Origin: Candidatus Caccovicinus merdipullorum | GTDB taxonomy: Bacteria > Bacillota > Clostridia > Lachnospirales > Lachnospiraceae | Length of the DNA stretch: 37,341 bases | Reading direction: 5' to 3' | NCBI GenBank assembly: GCA_018715905.1 | Contig: DVKS01000069.1 | Coordinates: forward strand, 1 to 37,341 | Shown here: positions 15,288 through 22,775 of the stretch, piece after piece | Numbering within the stretch: the first letter of the stretch is position 1 | Layout of the letters: each line of letters begins with the position of its first letter | Notes under the pieces: model-generated | What the model saw: only the letters and a program-made list of their open reading frames with translations | The model's database searches: none | Told to the model about the DNA's origin: nothing | Position numbers and translations under genes: made by a program

Positions 15288-17482
15288 ACCGATTATGTAT
15301 GGGATGTATGCAGGAGTATGACGATAAGTTTGAGGTGTGCCCCCACTGCGGCTACGCATTCAACACACCGGCCAAACAGTCTTACCATATACCGCCGGGT
15401 TCTGTCCTGGAGCAGCGGTACATTGTAGGAAAAGTGCTGGGGTTCGGCGGATTCGGCGTTACCTACCTGGGATGGGATTATCTGATGGAGCGGAAGGTGG
15501 CCATTAAGGAGTACCTTCCCAGTGAGTTTGCCACCCGGATGCCCACCCAGCAGAAAGTTACTGTATATTCCGGAGAAAAAGAGGAGCAGTTTAAGGAGGG
15601 TCTGGCCAAGACCCTGGATGAGGCCAGACGGCTGGCCAAGTTCGAGGCAGTGCCGGGCATTGTGCAGATTTATGATTGCTTTGAGGCAAACGGCACTTCC
15701 TATATTGTCATGGAGTTTCTGGAGGGCATGTCCTTAAAGGAATATCTGGCAGAACACGGGAAGATGACGGTGGAACAGGCCATACCGGTCATTCTGCAGA
15801 TCGCTGCGGCTATGGAAGCAGTACATAAGGCAGGAATCCTCCACAGGGATATTGCGCCGGACAATATCTACGTGCTGAACCCGGATGAGCCGGATGCTCT
15901 GCAGGTAAAGCTTCTGGATTTCGGCGCTGCCCGGTATGCCACCACCAAACACAGCAAGAGCCTTTCCGTTATTATCAAACCCGGATACGCGCCGGAAGAG
16001 CAGTACCGGAGCAGGGGTGACCAGGGAACGTGGACGGATGTGTATGCACTGGCGGCCACCTTTTATAAGATGATCACCGGCGTGACGCCGGAAGATGCCA
16101 TGGAGCGGAGCGTAAAGGATGAGGTGAAAAAGCCTTCCAAACTAGGAGTAAAAATCGGAAAACCGGTGGAGACGGCCCTGATGAATGCCATGAATGTAAA
16201 AATTCAGGACCGTACCCAGACCATGGAAGAATTTTCTCAGGAACTTCAGGCCGCCGAGGTAAAGGAAAGAAAGCGGACAAAGGATAAAAACGATGTGGGC
16301 AAGGTACCCAGATGGGTATTTCTGGTATCCGGCGGCGCCATCGTGGCGGTGGCAGTGGCTGCAGCCCTGATGCTGACCGGTGTGATTCAGTTCCGCATCC
16401 GGTCGGATTCCGCTACTCTGGAAGCAGACATTGTCCGGGTGCCAAATGTTGTAAACCACCTGGCAGATGAAGCGGAAACCATTCTGGCGGATCACCAGCT
16501 GGGCATGTCCAGAGATAAGATGGTATATTCCAAGGAAATTCCTCAGGATATGGTGTCTTACCAGGAGATCAAGGAAAACACAGCCGTAGAGCGGAACACC
16601 ACCCTGGTGGTCTGGATCAGTATGGGTGAGGAGAAGGGCGTGGTCCCTACCATAAAAGGACTTTCCCAGGAAGAGGCTCAGAAACTTCTGGAGGAAGCGG
16701 GATTTACCAATATCCGGATCCAGGAAAGCCAGGAACCGGGTGTCTATCTGTCAGTCCTGGACATCAGCAAAGAGCAGGGAAGCCAGGTTCCCCTGGACGA
16801 GGAGATCGTTATTACCGTATGTATGAATCAGGAGAGCCAGGAAGGCGACGCATCCACCAAGGTGACCGTTCCGGATCTGATGGAAATGACCAGGGAGGAA
16901 GCGGAGAAGGCCATTGCCGACGCAGGACTTAAGGTCAGCTGGATCGAAGAGACCAGCGACGAGCCGGAGGGGACGCTTCTGGGGCAGAGCCCGGAAGCCG
17001 GTCAGGAAGTAAATAAGGATTCCTATGTGGAAGTGCGGATCAGCAAGGGCGCGGAAAAGATGTATATGCCCAACGTACAGCTTCTTACGGAGCAGGAGGC
17101 CATAGATATTCTGGAAGAGATGGGACTGTCGGTATCCGATGTGACCCAGCAGTACAGCGACTCCGTGGAACGGGGAAAAGTAATTTCCCAGAGCATTGCC
17201 CAGGATACGGAGGTAAAGAAGGGAGACAGCGTATCCTTGGTGATCAGCCGCGGCAAGGATCCCGCCAAGGCAACCACCAGTCCGCCAAGGCAGACCCAGG
17301 CGCCTGCCGCGCAGACTCCGGCTGCAACGCAGCCGCCTCAGACCCAGCCGGTTACTCAGCCGCCCACACAGACATTGCCGCCGGAGACCGAGCCGCCCAC
17401 GACCCAGGCTCCTGTAACTACGCCGGCGCCAACCACAACGGCCCCGCCTGAGACGGAGACGCCGCCGCTTCTGCCGTTTTAG
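15284..17482 (+). CDS. PASTA receptor Ser/Thr kinase (PrkC-like architecture with added zinc ribbon)
   Basis: This 732-residue protein has a ribbon CMGCMQEYDDKFEVCPHCG (Cys5, 8, 19, 22) that is absent from classical PrkC. The catalytic domain (about 42-325) has GFGGFG, Lys75 (VAIKEYL), HRDIAPDN (187-194), DFG (212-214) and IKPGYAPEEQY. A transmembrane helix lies at about 344-368, and four PASTA repeats span about 385-660. The C-terminal tail (about 665-732) is rich in Thr, Pro and Gln and may lie in the wall. PASTA domains of PrkC/PknB/StkP bind peptidoglycan fragments or lipid II, so this is probably a wall sensor. All catalytic residues are present. It shares wording such as EAGFTN in repeat 2 and RQTQAP at the tail start with the pseudokinase, which points to tandem duplication. 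Its locus differs from the usual prpC-prkC operon. Confidence 0.94.
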   Translation: MNRLCMGCMQEYDDKFEVCPHCGYAFNTPAKQSYHIPPGSVLEQRYIVGKVLGFGGFGVTYLGWDYLMERKVAIKEYLPSEFATRMPTQQKVTVYSGEKEEQFKEGLAKTLDEARRLAKFEAVPGIVQIYDCFEANGTSYIVMEFLEGMSLKEYLAEHGKMTVEQAIPVILQIAAAMEAVHKAGILHRDIAPDNIYVLNPDEPDALQVKLLDFGAARYATTKHSKSLSVIIKPGYAPEEQYRSRGDQGTWTDVYALAATFYKMITGVTPEDAMERSVKDEVKKPSKLGVKIGKPVETALMNAMNVKIQDRTQTMEEFSQELQAAEVKERKRTKDKNDVGKVPRWVFLVSGGAIVAVAVAAALMLTGVIQFRIRSDSATLEADIVRVPNVVNHLADEAETILADHQLGMSRDKMVYSKEIPQDMVSYQEIKENTAVERNTTLVVWISMGEEKGVVPTIKGLSQEEAQKLLEEAGFTNIRIQESQEPGVYLSVLDISKEQGSQVPLDEEIVITVCMNQESQEGDASTKVTVPDLMEMTREEAEKAIADAGLKVSWIEETSDEPEGTLLGQSPEAGQEVNKDSYVEVRISKGAEKMYMPNVQLLTEQEAIDILEEMGLSVSDVTQQYSDSVERGKVISQSIAQDTEVKKGDSVSLVISRGKDPAKATTSPPRQTQAPAAQTPAATQPPQTQPVTQPPTQTLPPETEPPTTQAPVTTPAPTTTAPPETETPPLLPF

Positions 17483-17571
17483 CGGAAAACGGGAGGCTGA
17501 AAAGAGGGAAGAATCCGAAGAAGGATGAAATCAATATATAAACTTAATAGGAAGAGACAGGAGGAAGTTAT

Positions 17572-18369
17572 ATGAGGAAGAAAATTTTTGCTGCAGCAGC
17601 AGTCATGACTCTTCTTGCCGCCACACCGGTATTTGCCGGAACCTGGCAGCAGGACCAGGTGGGCTGGTATTATACTTATGATACCGGCGGTTATGCCCAG
17701 AACGCCTTGCTGGAGATCGACGGAGCCAAGTATTATTTTGACGCAAACGGATATATGGTCACCGGATGGCGGAATTTAAACGGGGAGTGGACGTATTTTT
17801 ATCCCGACGGCAGACTGGCCAGAGGATGGGTCCAGGACGGCGGAAAATGGTATTACTTAAATGATGACGGCACCATGCGGGTAGGCTGGCTGAATGAGGG
17901 ACGGTATACGTATTATCTGTATACTTACGATGATACCCTGACGATTCCCGGAGCAGTGGAGGGCGCCATGGTTACCGGCACCGTTACCCTGTCCGGTGTA
18001 ACTTATTATTTTGATGCTTCCGGACATCAGGATACCACCATGTCTTCTTTTACCCAGAACGGGATCAATTACCGTTACCGGGAGGGCGCCCTGCAGTGGG
18101 AAAATATCAATGAAAAGGGCGACTGGATCCAGTACAGCAGCCAGGAAGAGCTGGCATTTGACATCCAGGAACAGCTTCAGGAGCGGTATGATGCGGAGGC
18201 AAAGACCCGGGCCAATGCCGATCTTTTTGAGGCAGATGCAAGGCTGATGCTGCCTCGTCTGATCGGAGAAGAGGAGACAGAAAGCTTTATCAACCAGGTG
18301 TTGGAAGACATGTGGGGATATCGGACCTCGTATTCTTACGATGAGGAAGAAGAGGATTACTGGTATTAA
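17572..18369 (+). CDS. Secreted protein with choline-binding/cell-wall-binding type repeats
   Basis: This 265-residue protein has a clear signal peptide (1-22, ending VFA). Tandem aromatic repeats of the CW_binding/choline-binding type fill about residues 25-170: GWYYTYDTGGYAQN, KYYFDANGYMVTGWR, WTYFYPDGRLARGW and KWYYLNDDGTMRVGW. A charged helical C-terminal part ends in a very acidic tail. No enzymatic domain is visible. It follows the PASTA kinase gene by 89 bases, with its own GGAGGAAG ribosome site and no convincing terminator between, so it may be cotranscribed or a target of the island. It probably binds teichoic acid or other wall polymer. Whether it is a ligand, a regulator or an output of the receptors is unknown. 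Confidence 0.83.
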   Translation: MRKKIFAAAAVMTLLAATPVFAGTWQQDQVGWYYTYDTGGYAQNALLEIDGAKYYFDANGYMVTGWRNLNGEWTYFYPDGRLARGWVQDGGKWYYLNDDGTMRVGWLNEGRYTYYLYTYDDTLTIPGAVEGAMVTGTVTLSGVTYYFDASGHQDTTMSSFTQNGINYRYREGALQWENINEKGDWIQYSSQEELAFDIQEQLQERYDAEAKTRANADLFEADARLMLPRLIGEEETESFINQVLEDMWGYRTSYSYDEEEEDYWY

Positions 18370-18426
18370 AAAATTGACAGCAGACGTTAAATGATATCTG
18401 CATGTTCATTTGGCGGCTGCCGCGAG

Positions 18427-18456
18427 AGTATAAATTCCCCCATTTTACAGATACTA
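18427..18456 (+). promoter_or_regulatory. Possible forespore (sigma-F/G type) promoter of spoVT
   Basis: AGTATA at 18427-18432 and GATACTA at 18450-18456 are separated by 17 bases, close to the sigma-F/G pattern of a GNATA-type -35 and CATACTA-type -10. They lie 55 bases before the spoVT start. In Bacillus subtilis spoVT is transcribed in the forespore by sigma G, so the match is biologically sensible. The call rests on motif reading only. Confidence 0.45.
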
Positions 18457-18511
18457 CATTTACAGGCAGCATTAAGGATAAATGTCAGAATGTAAAATGG
18501 AGGAATTTTTT

Positions 18512-19060
18512 ATGAAAGCTACAGGAATAGTAAGACGAATTGACGATCTTGGGCGGATTGTGGTCCCGAAGGAGATCCGCAGGACTCTGCGGCTGCGGGA
18601 AGGCACGCCTTTGGAAATATTTACAGACCGGGAAGGTGAAATTATCCTGAAAAAATATTCCCCTATGGTAGAGCTGACTGCCTTCGCCGGCCAGTATGCA
18701 GAAGCGATGGCGCAGTCTACGGGCTTGATGGTGTGCATCACAGACCGGGATCAGGTGATCGCCGTGGCAGGAGGCCCCAGAAAAGAACTGCTGCAGAAAA
18801 ACATCAGCCGTCAGCTGGAGCAGCTGATCAATGAACGGCAGACCGTCTGCGCAGGGAAAGATGACAAAAGTTTTATTCCTCTGATCAGCGAGGAACTGGA
18901 AGGCGTGACCGCCCAGGTGGTGACGGCTATTCTCTGCGAGGGCGATGCCATCGGGTCGGTGGCTGTCTTAAGCCGGGAGCCCAGGGTACGGTTCGGTGAT
19001 GCGGAGATAAAACTGGTCTCCACGGCTGCCGGATTTTTGGGGCGGCAGATGGAAGGATAG
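18512..19060 (+). CDS. spoVT: Stage V sporulation regulator SpoVT (AbrB family)
   Basis: This is a 182-residue transcription regulator. The N-terminal AbrB/MazE-like DNA-binding domain, MKATGIVRRIDDLGRIVVPKEIRR, is the hallmark of SpoVT/AbrB. A C-terminal GAF-like domain (about 55-182) follows. The ATG at 18512 is chosen because TGGAGGA lies seven bases upstream and because the family begins with MKATGIVR; an in-frame ATG 30 bases earlier has no good site. SpoVT tunes forespore gene expression late in sporulation, and its presence indicates a spore former. The length fits the family. It is followed by a bidirectional terminator shared with the convergent AIM24 gene. Confidence 0.94.
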   Translation: MKATGIVRRIDDLGRIVVPKEIRRTLRLREGTPLEIFTDREGEIILKKYSPMVELTAFAGQYAEAMAQSTGLMVCITDRDQVIAVAGGPRKELLQKNISRQLEQLINERQTVCAGKDDKSFIPLISEELEGVTAQVVTAILCEGDAIGSVAVLSREPRVRFGDAEIKLVSTAAGFLGRQMEG

Positions 19061-19072
19061 AGAAAACCTTCA

Positions 19073-19131
19073 TGCGCCGGCGGGCGGCGCTCCATCCATC
19101 CCTGAATTAACGCCGCCTAATCGGCGGCAGG
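19073..19131. repeat. Dispersed GC-rich repeat, copy 1
   Basis: The order of blocks is TGCGCCGGCGG (19073-19083), CGCTCCATCCATCCC (19088-19102), TGAA, then TCGGCGGCAGG (19121-19131). The same blocks in the same order recur at 27691-27739. This copy has a 10-base insertion that makes a small GCCG/CGGC hairpin. It lies just after the spoVT stop. Confidence 0.6.
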
Positions 19132-19147
19132 ACTTATAGAGAAAATG

Positions 19148-19200
19148 AAAGGCAGGACCGCAGGCAGATCGGGATCCGATCTCATGCGGCTCTGCCTTTT
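19148..19200. terminator. Bidirectional terminator between spoVT and the AIM24 gene
   Basis: AAAGGCAG at 19148-19155 pairs with CTGCCTTT near 19192-19199. Inner pairs CCGCA/TGCGG and GATCGG/CCGATC make a long stem. T runs follow on the plus strand (CTGCCTTTT), and a weaker one on the minus strand (CTGCCTTTCATTTTC). It suits the two convergent genes. Confidence 0.85.
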
Positions 19201-19220
19201 GTGCTGGGAATGGCCAAAGA

Positions 19221-19898
19221 CTAATTCTTTGCAGGCATGCGGGAGAAAATCTTTCCGGTGAAATCTCCGAAGTTCAAGGTCTGGAGAATGACTTTTCCGG
19301 GTCCTGTAAGTTTTGTTAAAAAGAGTCCCTCACCGCCAAAGAAGATGTTTCCCAGTCCTTTTACCATTTCGGTTTCGTAGGCTACGGTACTCTCAAATCC
19401 CACAACATTTCCGGTGTCTACATAAAGGGTCTCGCCGGGGGCAAGAGTCTTTTCTACGGCATCGCCGTCGATTTCCAGGAAAGCCATGCCTCTTCCGTAC
19501 AGTTTCTGCAGGATAAAACCTTCACCGCCGAAGAATCCGGATGACAGCTTCTTTGTAAAGGTGATTTCAAGAGAGACCGATGGCTGGGCGCAGAGAAATG
19601 CTCCTTTCTGAATGATCAGCGTGCCGGTCTGTTCCAGACTTACGGGCAGTACAGAACCGGGAACCGTGCTTGCGAAGGCAATGATGCCGGGACGGGATGC
19701 TGTGTAAGTGGCCATAAAAAGAGACTCGCCGGAAAACATACGGCCAATTCCTTTTAAGAGTCCGCCGCGGGTGTTGGTGGACATTTCAATGCCTTCTGTC
19801 TTCCAGGACATGCCGCCGGACTGGGTGTACATGCTTTCGCCGGCCTGAAGAGCGATTTCCACTGCCGGAACGATACTGCCTGTGATTCGGTATTCCAT
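19221..19898 (-). CDS. AIM24 / TIGR00266 family protein
   Basis: This 225-residue protein is all-beta in character and has no signal or membrane helix. It shows the pattern of the TIGR00266/AIM24 family: MEYRITGSIVPAVEIALQAGESMYTQSGGMSW at the start, GEGFILQKLYGRGMAFLEIDG in the middle, and LAPGETLYVDTGNVVGFE followed by GGEGLFLTKLTGPGKVILQT near the end. Family members form beta-sandwich trimers resembling the tryptophan-RNA attenuation fold. Their bacterial role is not established. AGGAGG lies before the start on the minus strand. It is the only minus-strand gene in the window and is convergent with spoVT and divergent from gdpP. Confidence 0.9.
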   Translation of the reverse strand: MEYRITGSIVPAVEIALQAGESMYTQSGGMSWKTEGIEMSTNTRGGLLKGIGRMFSGESLFMATYTASRPGIIAFASTVPGSVLPVSLEQTGTLIIQKGAFLCAQPSVSLEITFTKKLSSGFFGGEGFILQKLYGRGMAFLEIDGDAVEKTLAPGETLYVDTGNVVGFESTVAYETEMVKGLGNIFFGGEGLFLTKLTGPGKVILQTLNFGDFTGKIFSRMPAKN

Positions 19899-20068
19899 AT
19901 AAACCTCCTTTTCTGCCGCCTGCGCTGGGATTTTGAACTGCCATTTTGCGTACCAGGCGTTGCTTTCATCATATCATAAGGCGGGTCTTCTGGCGAATCT
20001 TTTTTGCTGATTTAAGGGGGCGGGGCTTTTGAGGGGGAGGAGGCCGCAGACCGTGCTTTTATTTTCCA

Positions 20069-20097
20069 TGGACGGAACATGGGATCTATGGTATAAT
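20069..20097 (+). promoter_or_regulatory. Sigma-A promoter of the gdpP-rplI-dnaB operon
   Basis: TGGACG at 20069-20074 (four of six bases match TTGACA) and TATAAT at 20092-20097 are separated by 17 bases. The -10 is extended (TGG-TATAAT). It is one of the strongest promoters in the window and implies a leader RNA of about 170 bases. Confidence 0.7.
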
Positions 20098-20170
20098 ACA
20101 TAAAATAGGCGTTGATGCAGACTCCTTCCGGAGACGGTTAAGAACCGGCATATTCTGCGGCAGTTATCAT

Positions 20171-20216
20171 GGGCCGGCAGGCGGTGCATGGGCCATCCCA
20201 TGGAAAACGGCGGCGC
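20171..20216. repeat. Possible degenerate third copy of the GC-rich repeat
   Basis: GCCGGCAGGCGG, then GGCCATCCCATG, then CGGCGGC follow the same order as the blocks at 19073 and 27691. It lies in the gdpP leader. Its internal CATGGG-CCAT-CCCATG can also fold alone, so the similarity may be partly chance. Confidence 0.3.
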
Positions 20217-20276
20217 CTTTTGTTTGTGCGGACAGAGGGCCGCATCCTGCGGTCAGGTTCAAAGGAGAAGTTAGGT

Positions 20277-22325
20277 ATGAAAAAAAAGATTCAGGTCAGG
20301 GGACAGCTGAGTGTGTATCTTCAGTGGCCCTTGATTTTGTCAGTGCTGTTAATTGCAGCGACCATGGTAATGGGGGCCATTGATGTGACGGCAGGGGCCG
20401 TGATGAGCCTGTTTACCTTGATTTATGTCCTGCTTGCCCTGGGGATTTATTTTTATCAGAAGAAAAACGTGCTGGCCGGTCTGGTGGAGTTTTCCTCCGA
20501 ATACGCATGGATCCAGAAGCAGCTTCTGTCAGAGATGATGCAGCCTTATGCCATAGCAGATGACCGGGGAAGGCTTTTGTGGGCAAACGATGCTTTCGGT
20601 GAACTTCTTGGTCTGGACCGGCACAGCCGCAGAAGCCTCCAGTCCCTGTTCCCGGAGATTACCAGGGAAGTTCTGGAACAGAAGGAAGAGACGGTCACGC
20701 TTCACACCGAGTACGGAAACCGGAATTACCGGATCGATTTAAAGTGGGTGGCTTTAAAGGATGCCGCTTCTTTAAAAGAAACCCTGGGAAAGGACTTTTC
20801 TGAGGAGTATCTGCTAACGGTATATCTGGCCGATGAGACGGAGATCCTTCACTACAAGAAAGAGATCGACAATCAGAAGATGGTGGCCGGCCTTATTTAT
20901 CTGGATAATTATGATGAGGCTTTGGAGAGCGTGGAGGAAGTGCGCCGTTCCCTTCTTACGGCTCTGATTGACCGGAAGATCAATAAATACATTTCCGCCA
21001 TGAACGGCATTGTGAAGAAGCTGGAGAAGGATAAGTATTTCTTTGCAGTGAAGCAGCAGTATGTGGAGCGGATCAAGAACGACCGCTTTGCTATTCTGGA
21101 AGATGTAAAGACCGTCAACATCGGCAATGAGATGGCGGTTACCTTGAGCATCGGTATGGGAATGAACGGCGAGACCTACAGCCAGAATTACGAATATGCC
21201 CGTGTGTCCATTGATATGGCTTTGGGCCGCGGCGGCGATCAGGCGGTAATCAAGGACGGGGAAAAAATCCAGTATTTCGGCGGAAAGGCCCAGCAGATGG
21301 AAAAGAGCACCCGTGTGAAGGCCCGTGTGAAGGCCCATGCCCTCCGGGAACTGATGGAGAACAAAGACCGGCTGCTGATTATGGGCCACAAGATGGCAGA
21401 TATTGACTCCTTTGGTGCAGCCATGGGAATCTACCGCATTGCCACGGCCATGAACAAGAAGGCGAATATTGTTATTAACGATGTGACTACGTCGGTGAAG
21501 CCGATGATGGACCGGTTTATCGGAAATCCGGATTATCCGGAGGATCTGTTTTTAAAGGGGCCTAAGGCAGCCGAGATGGTGGATGCCAACACCATGCTGG
21601 TGGTGGTGGATGTAAACCGCCCAAGCATTACCGATGCCCCGGCTCTCCTTAAGCTGGTAAAGACCATCGTAGTGCTGGATCATCACCGCCAGAGCAGTGA
21701 GATCATTGACAATGCGGTGCTTTCTTACGTGGAGCCTTATGCTTCCTCGGCATGCGAGATGGTGGCAGAGGTGCTGCAGTACATTGCAGACGGGATCCGG
21801 ATCCGTCCGGCTGAGGCGGATGCCATGTATGCAGGTATCGTCATTGATACCAACAACTTTGTTAATCAGACCGGTGTCCGCACTTTTGAGGCGGCTGCTT
21901 TCTTAAGGAGAAGCGGCGCCGATGTGACCCGGGTGCGGAAGCTTTTCCGGGATAATATGGCGGAATACCAGGCAAAGGCGGAGACGGTCCGCCGGGCAGA
22001 AGTTTACCGGGATGTTTTCGCCATCAGCGTGTGCCCGGCAGAGGGGCTTTCCAGTCCCACCATCGTGGGCGCCCAGGCGGCCAATGACCTTCTGGAGATT
22101 AACGGCATCAAAGCTTCGGTGGTGCTGACGGAGTACAACCATGTGATCTATGCCAGCGCCCGCTCCATTGACGAGGTTAATGTGCAGGTGATGATGGAGC
22201 ACTTAGGCGGCGGCGGTCACCGGGCGGTGGCCGGAGCCCAGTTAGAGGGCATGACTCTGGATGAAGCCAGGGCAAAGATTAAGATCGTTATTGATGAAAT
22301 GCTGAAGAAAGGGGACGTATCGTAA
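20277..22325 (+). CDS. gdpP: Cyclic-di-AMP phosphodiesterase GdpP
   Basis: This 682-residue membrane enzyme hydrolyses c-di-AMP to pApA. Two transmembrane helices (about 15-60) precede a PAS-like sensor (about 85-180) and a degenerate GGDEF domain (about 190-325). A DHH phosphodiesterase domain follows, with [11 protein letters not shown] (His371, Asp375, Asp377), VVVDV and DHH at 468-470. A C-terminal DHHA1 domain ends with [10 protein letters not shown]. The start at 20277 follows AAAGGAGAAG; the frame is open further upstream, but only through the leader. The stop overlaps the rplI start by one base, and the order gdpP-rplI-dnaB is conserved in Firmicutes. c-di-AMP controls potassium, osmolytes and wall stress, and in several Firmicutes is linked functionally to PASTA-kinase signalling, which is notable beside the island. 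Confidence 0.95.
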   Translation: MKKKIQVRGQLSVYLQWPLILSVLLIAATMVMGAIDVTAGAVMSLFTLIYVLLALGIYFYQKKNVLAGLVEFSSEYAWIQKQLLSEMMQPYAIADDRGRLLWANDAFGELLGLDRHSRRSLQSLFPEITREVLEQKEETVTLHTEYGNRNYRIDLKWVALKDAASLKETLGKDFSEEYLLTVYLADETEILHYKKEIDNQKMVAGLIYLDNYDEALESVEEVRRSLLTALIDRKINKYISAMNGIVKKLEKDKYFFAVKQQYVERIKNDRFAILEDVKTVNIGNEMAVTLSIGMGMNGETYSQNYEYARVSIDMALGRGGDQAVIKDGEKIQYFGGKAQQMEKSTRVKARVKAHALRELMENKDRLLIMGHKMADIDSFGAAMGIYRIATAMNKKANIVINDVTTSVKPMMDRFIGNPDYPEDLFLKGPKAAEMVDANTMLVVVDVNRPSITDAPALLKLVKTIVVLDHHRQSSEIIDNAVLSYVEPYASSACEMVAEVLQYIADGIRIRPAEADAMYAGIVIDTNNFVNQTGVRTFEAAAFLRRSGADVTRVRKLFRDNMAEYQAKAETVRRAEVYRDVFAISVCPAEGLSSPTIVGAQAANDLLEINGIKASVVLTEYNHVIYASARSIDEVNVQVMMEHLGGGGHRAVAGAQLEGMTLDEARAKIKIVIDEMLKKGDVS

Positions 22326-22771
22326 TGGATATTGTATTATTAGAAGACGTAAAAGCATTAGGAAAAAAAGGACAGGTAGTGAAGGTAAATGACGGCTATG
22401 CCAGAAATTTTATCCTTCCCAAGAAACTGGGAGTGGAGGCTACGCCGAAGAATTTAAATGAATTAAAGCTTCAGAAGGCCAATGCAGAGAAGATTGCCGC
22501 CCAGCAGCTGGCTGATGCCAAGGCGCTGGCAGAGCAGCTGGAGAAACTTTCCGTGACGGTTTCCATGAAGGCCGGCGAGGGAGGAAGAGCTTTCGGCTCC
22601 GTGTCCGGCAAGGAGATCAGCAAGGCCATCAAGGATCAGCTGAAGATGGATATCGATAAAAAGAAATTCCTTCTTCCGGAACCCCTTAAGACCTTCGGAA
22701 CCCATGAGGTGCCGATTAAGCTTCACAAGGATGTGACCGCAAAACTGGTGGTAAAGGTAGTGGAGGCGTAA
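22325..22771 (+). CDS. rplI: 50S ribosomal protein L9
   Basis: This 148-residue protein starts with the L9 signature [29 protein letters not shown], followed by [12 protein letters not shown] long connecting helix and a C-terminal rRNA-binding domain follow, with [13 protein letters not shown]. The length is normal. It overlaps the gdpP stop by one base and precedes dnaB by four bases, so all three are made from one transcript. L9 binds 23S rRNA near the L1 stalk and helps keep the reading frame. Nothing is unusual. Confidence 0.98.
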   Translation: MDIVLLEDVKALGKKGQVVKVNDGYARNFILPKKLGVEATPKNLNELKLQKANAEKIAAQQLADAKALAEQLEKLSVTVSMKAGEGGRAFGSVSGKEISKAIKDQLKMDIDKKKFLLPEPLKTFGTHEVPIKLHKDVTAKLVVKVVEA

Positions 22772-22775
22772 AGAT

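Larger units (their letters stand above)
19899..20276. other. 378-base divergent intergenic region
   Basis: No gene is seen here. It holds the upstream region of the minus-strand AIM24 gene, where TATGAT-like motifs occur near 19972 without a clear -35. It also holds the gdpP promoter (20069-20097) and a transcribed leader of about 170 bases before gdpP. The leader contains several short inverted repeats, including CTCC-TTC-CGGAG, CGGTT-aag-AACCG and CATGGG-CCAT-CCCATG. It also contains a degenerate copy of the GC-rich repeat. No known riboswitch consensus was recognised. Confidence 0.7.

Noticed and set aside
2867-17482. Type VI secretion-associated FHA/kinase/phosphatase set
   Set aside because: No Tss/Hcp/VgrG-like genes occur, and the host appears to be a Firmicute without the outer membrane that type VI secretion requires.
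9206-17482. Standard prpC-prkC-rsgA operon
   Set aside because: Neither rsgA, rpe nor the fmt/rsmB genes that usually adjoin prkC are present, and the kinases carry extra ribbons and other sensors.
18374-18402. TTGACA-based vegetative promoter for spoVT
   Set aside because: TTGACA at 18374-18379 has no acceptable -10 at 16-18 bases; the sigma-F/G-like pair further down fits better.
20098-20276. ydaO-type c-di-AMP riboswitch before gdpP
   Set aside because: The leader is long and structured, but I could not find the conserved sequence blocks of that riboswitch class.
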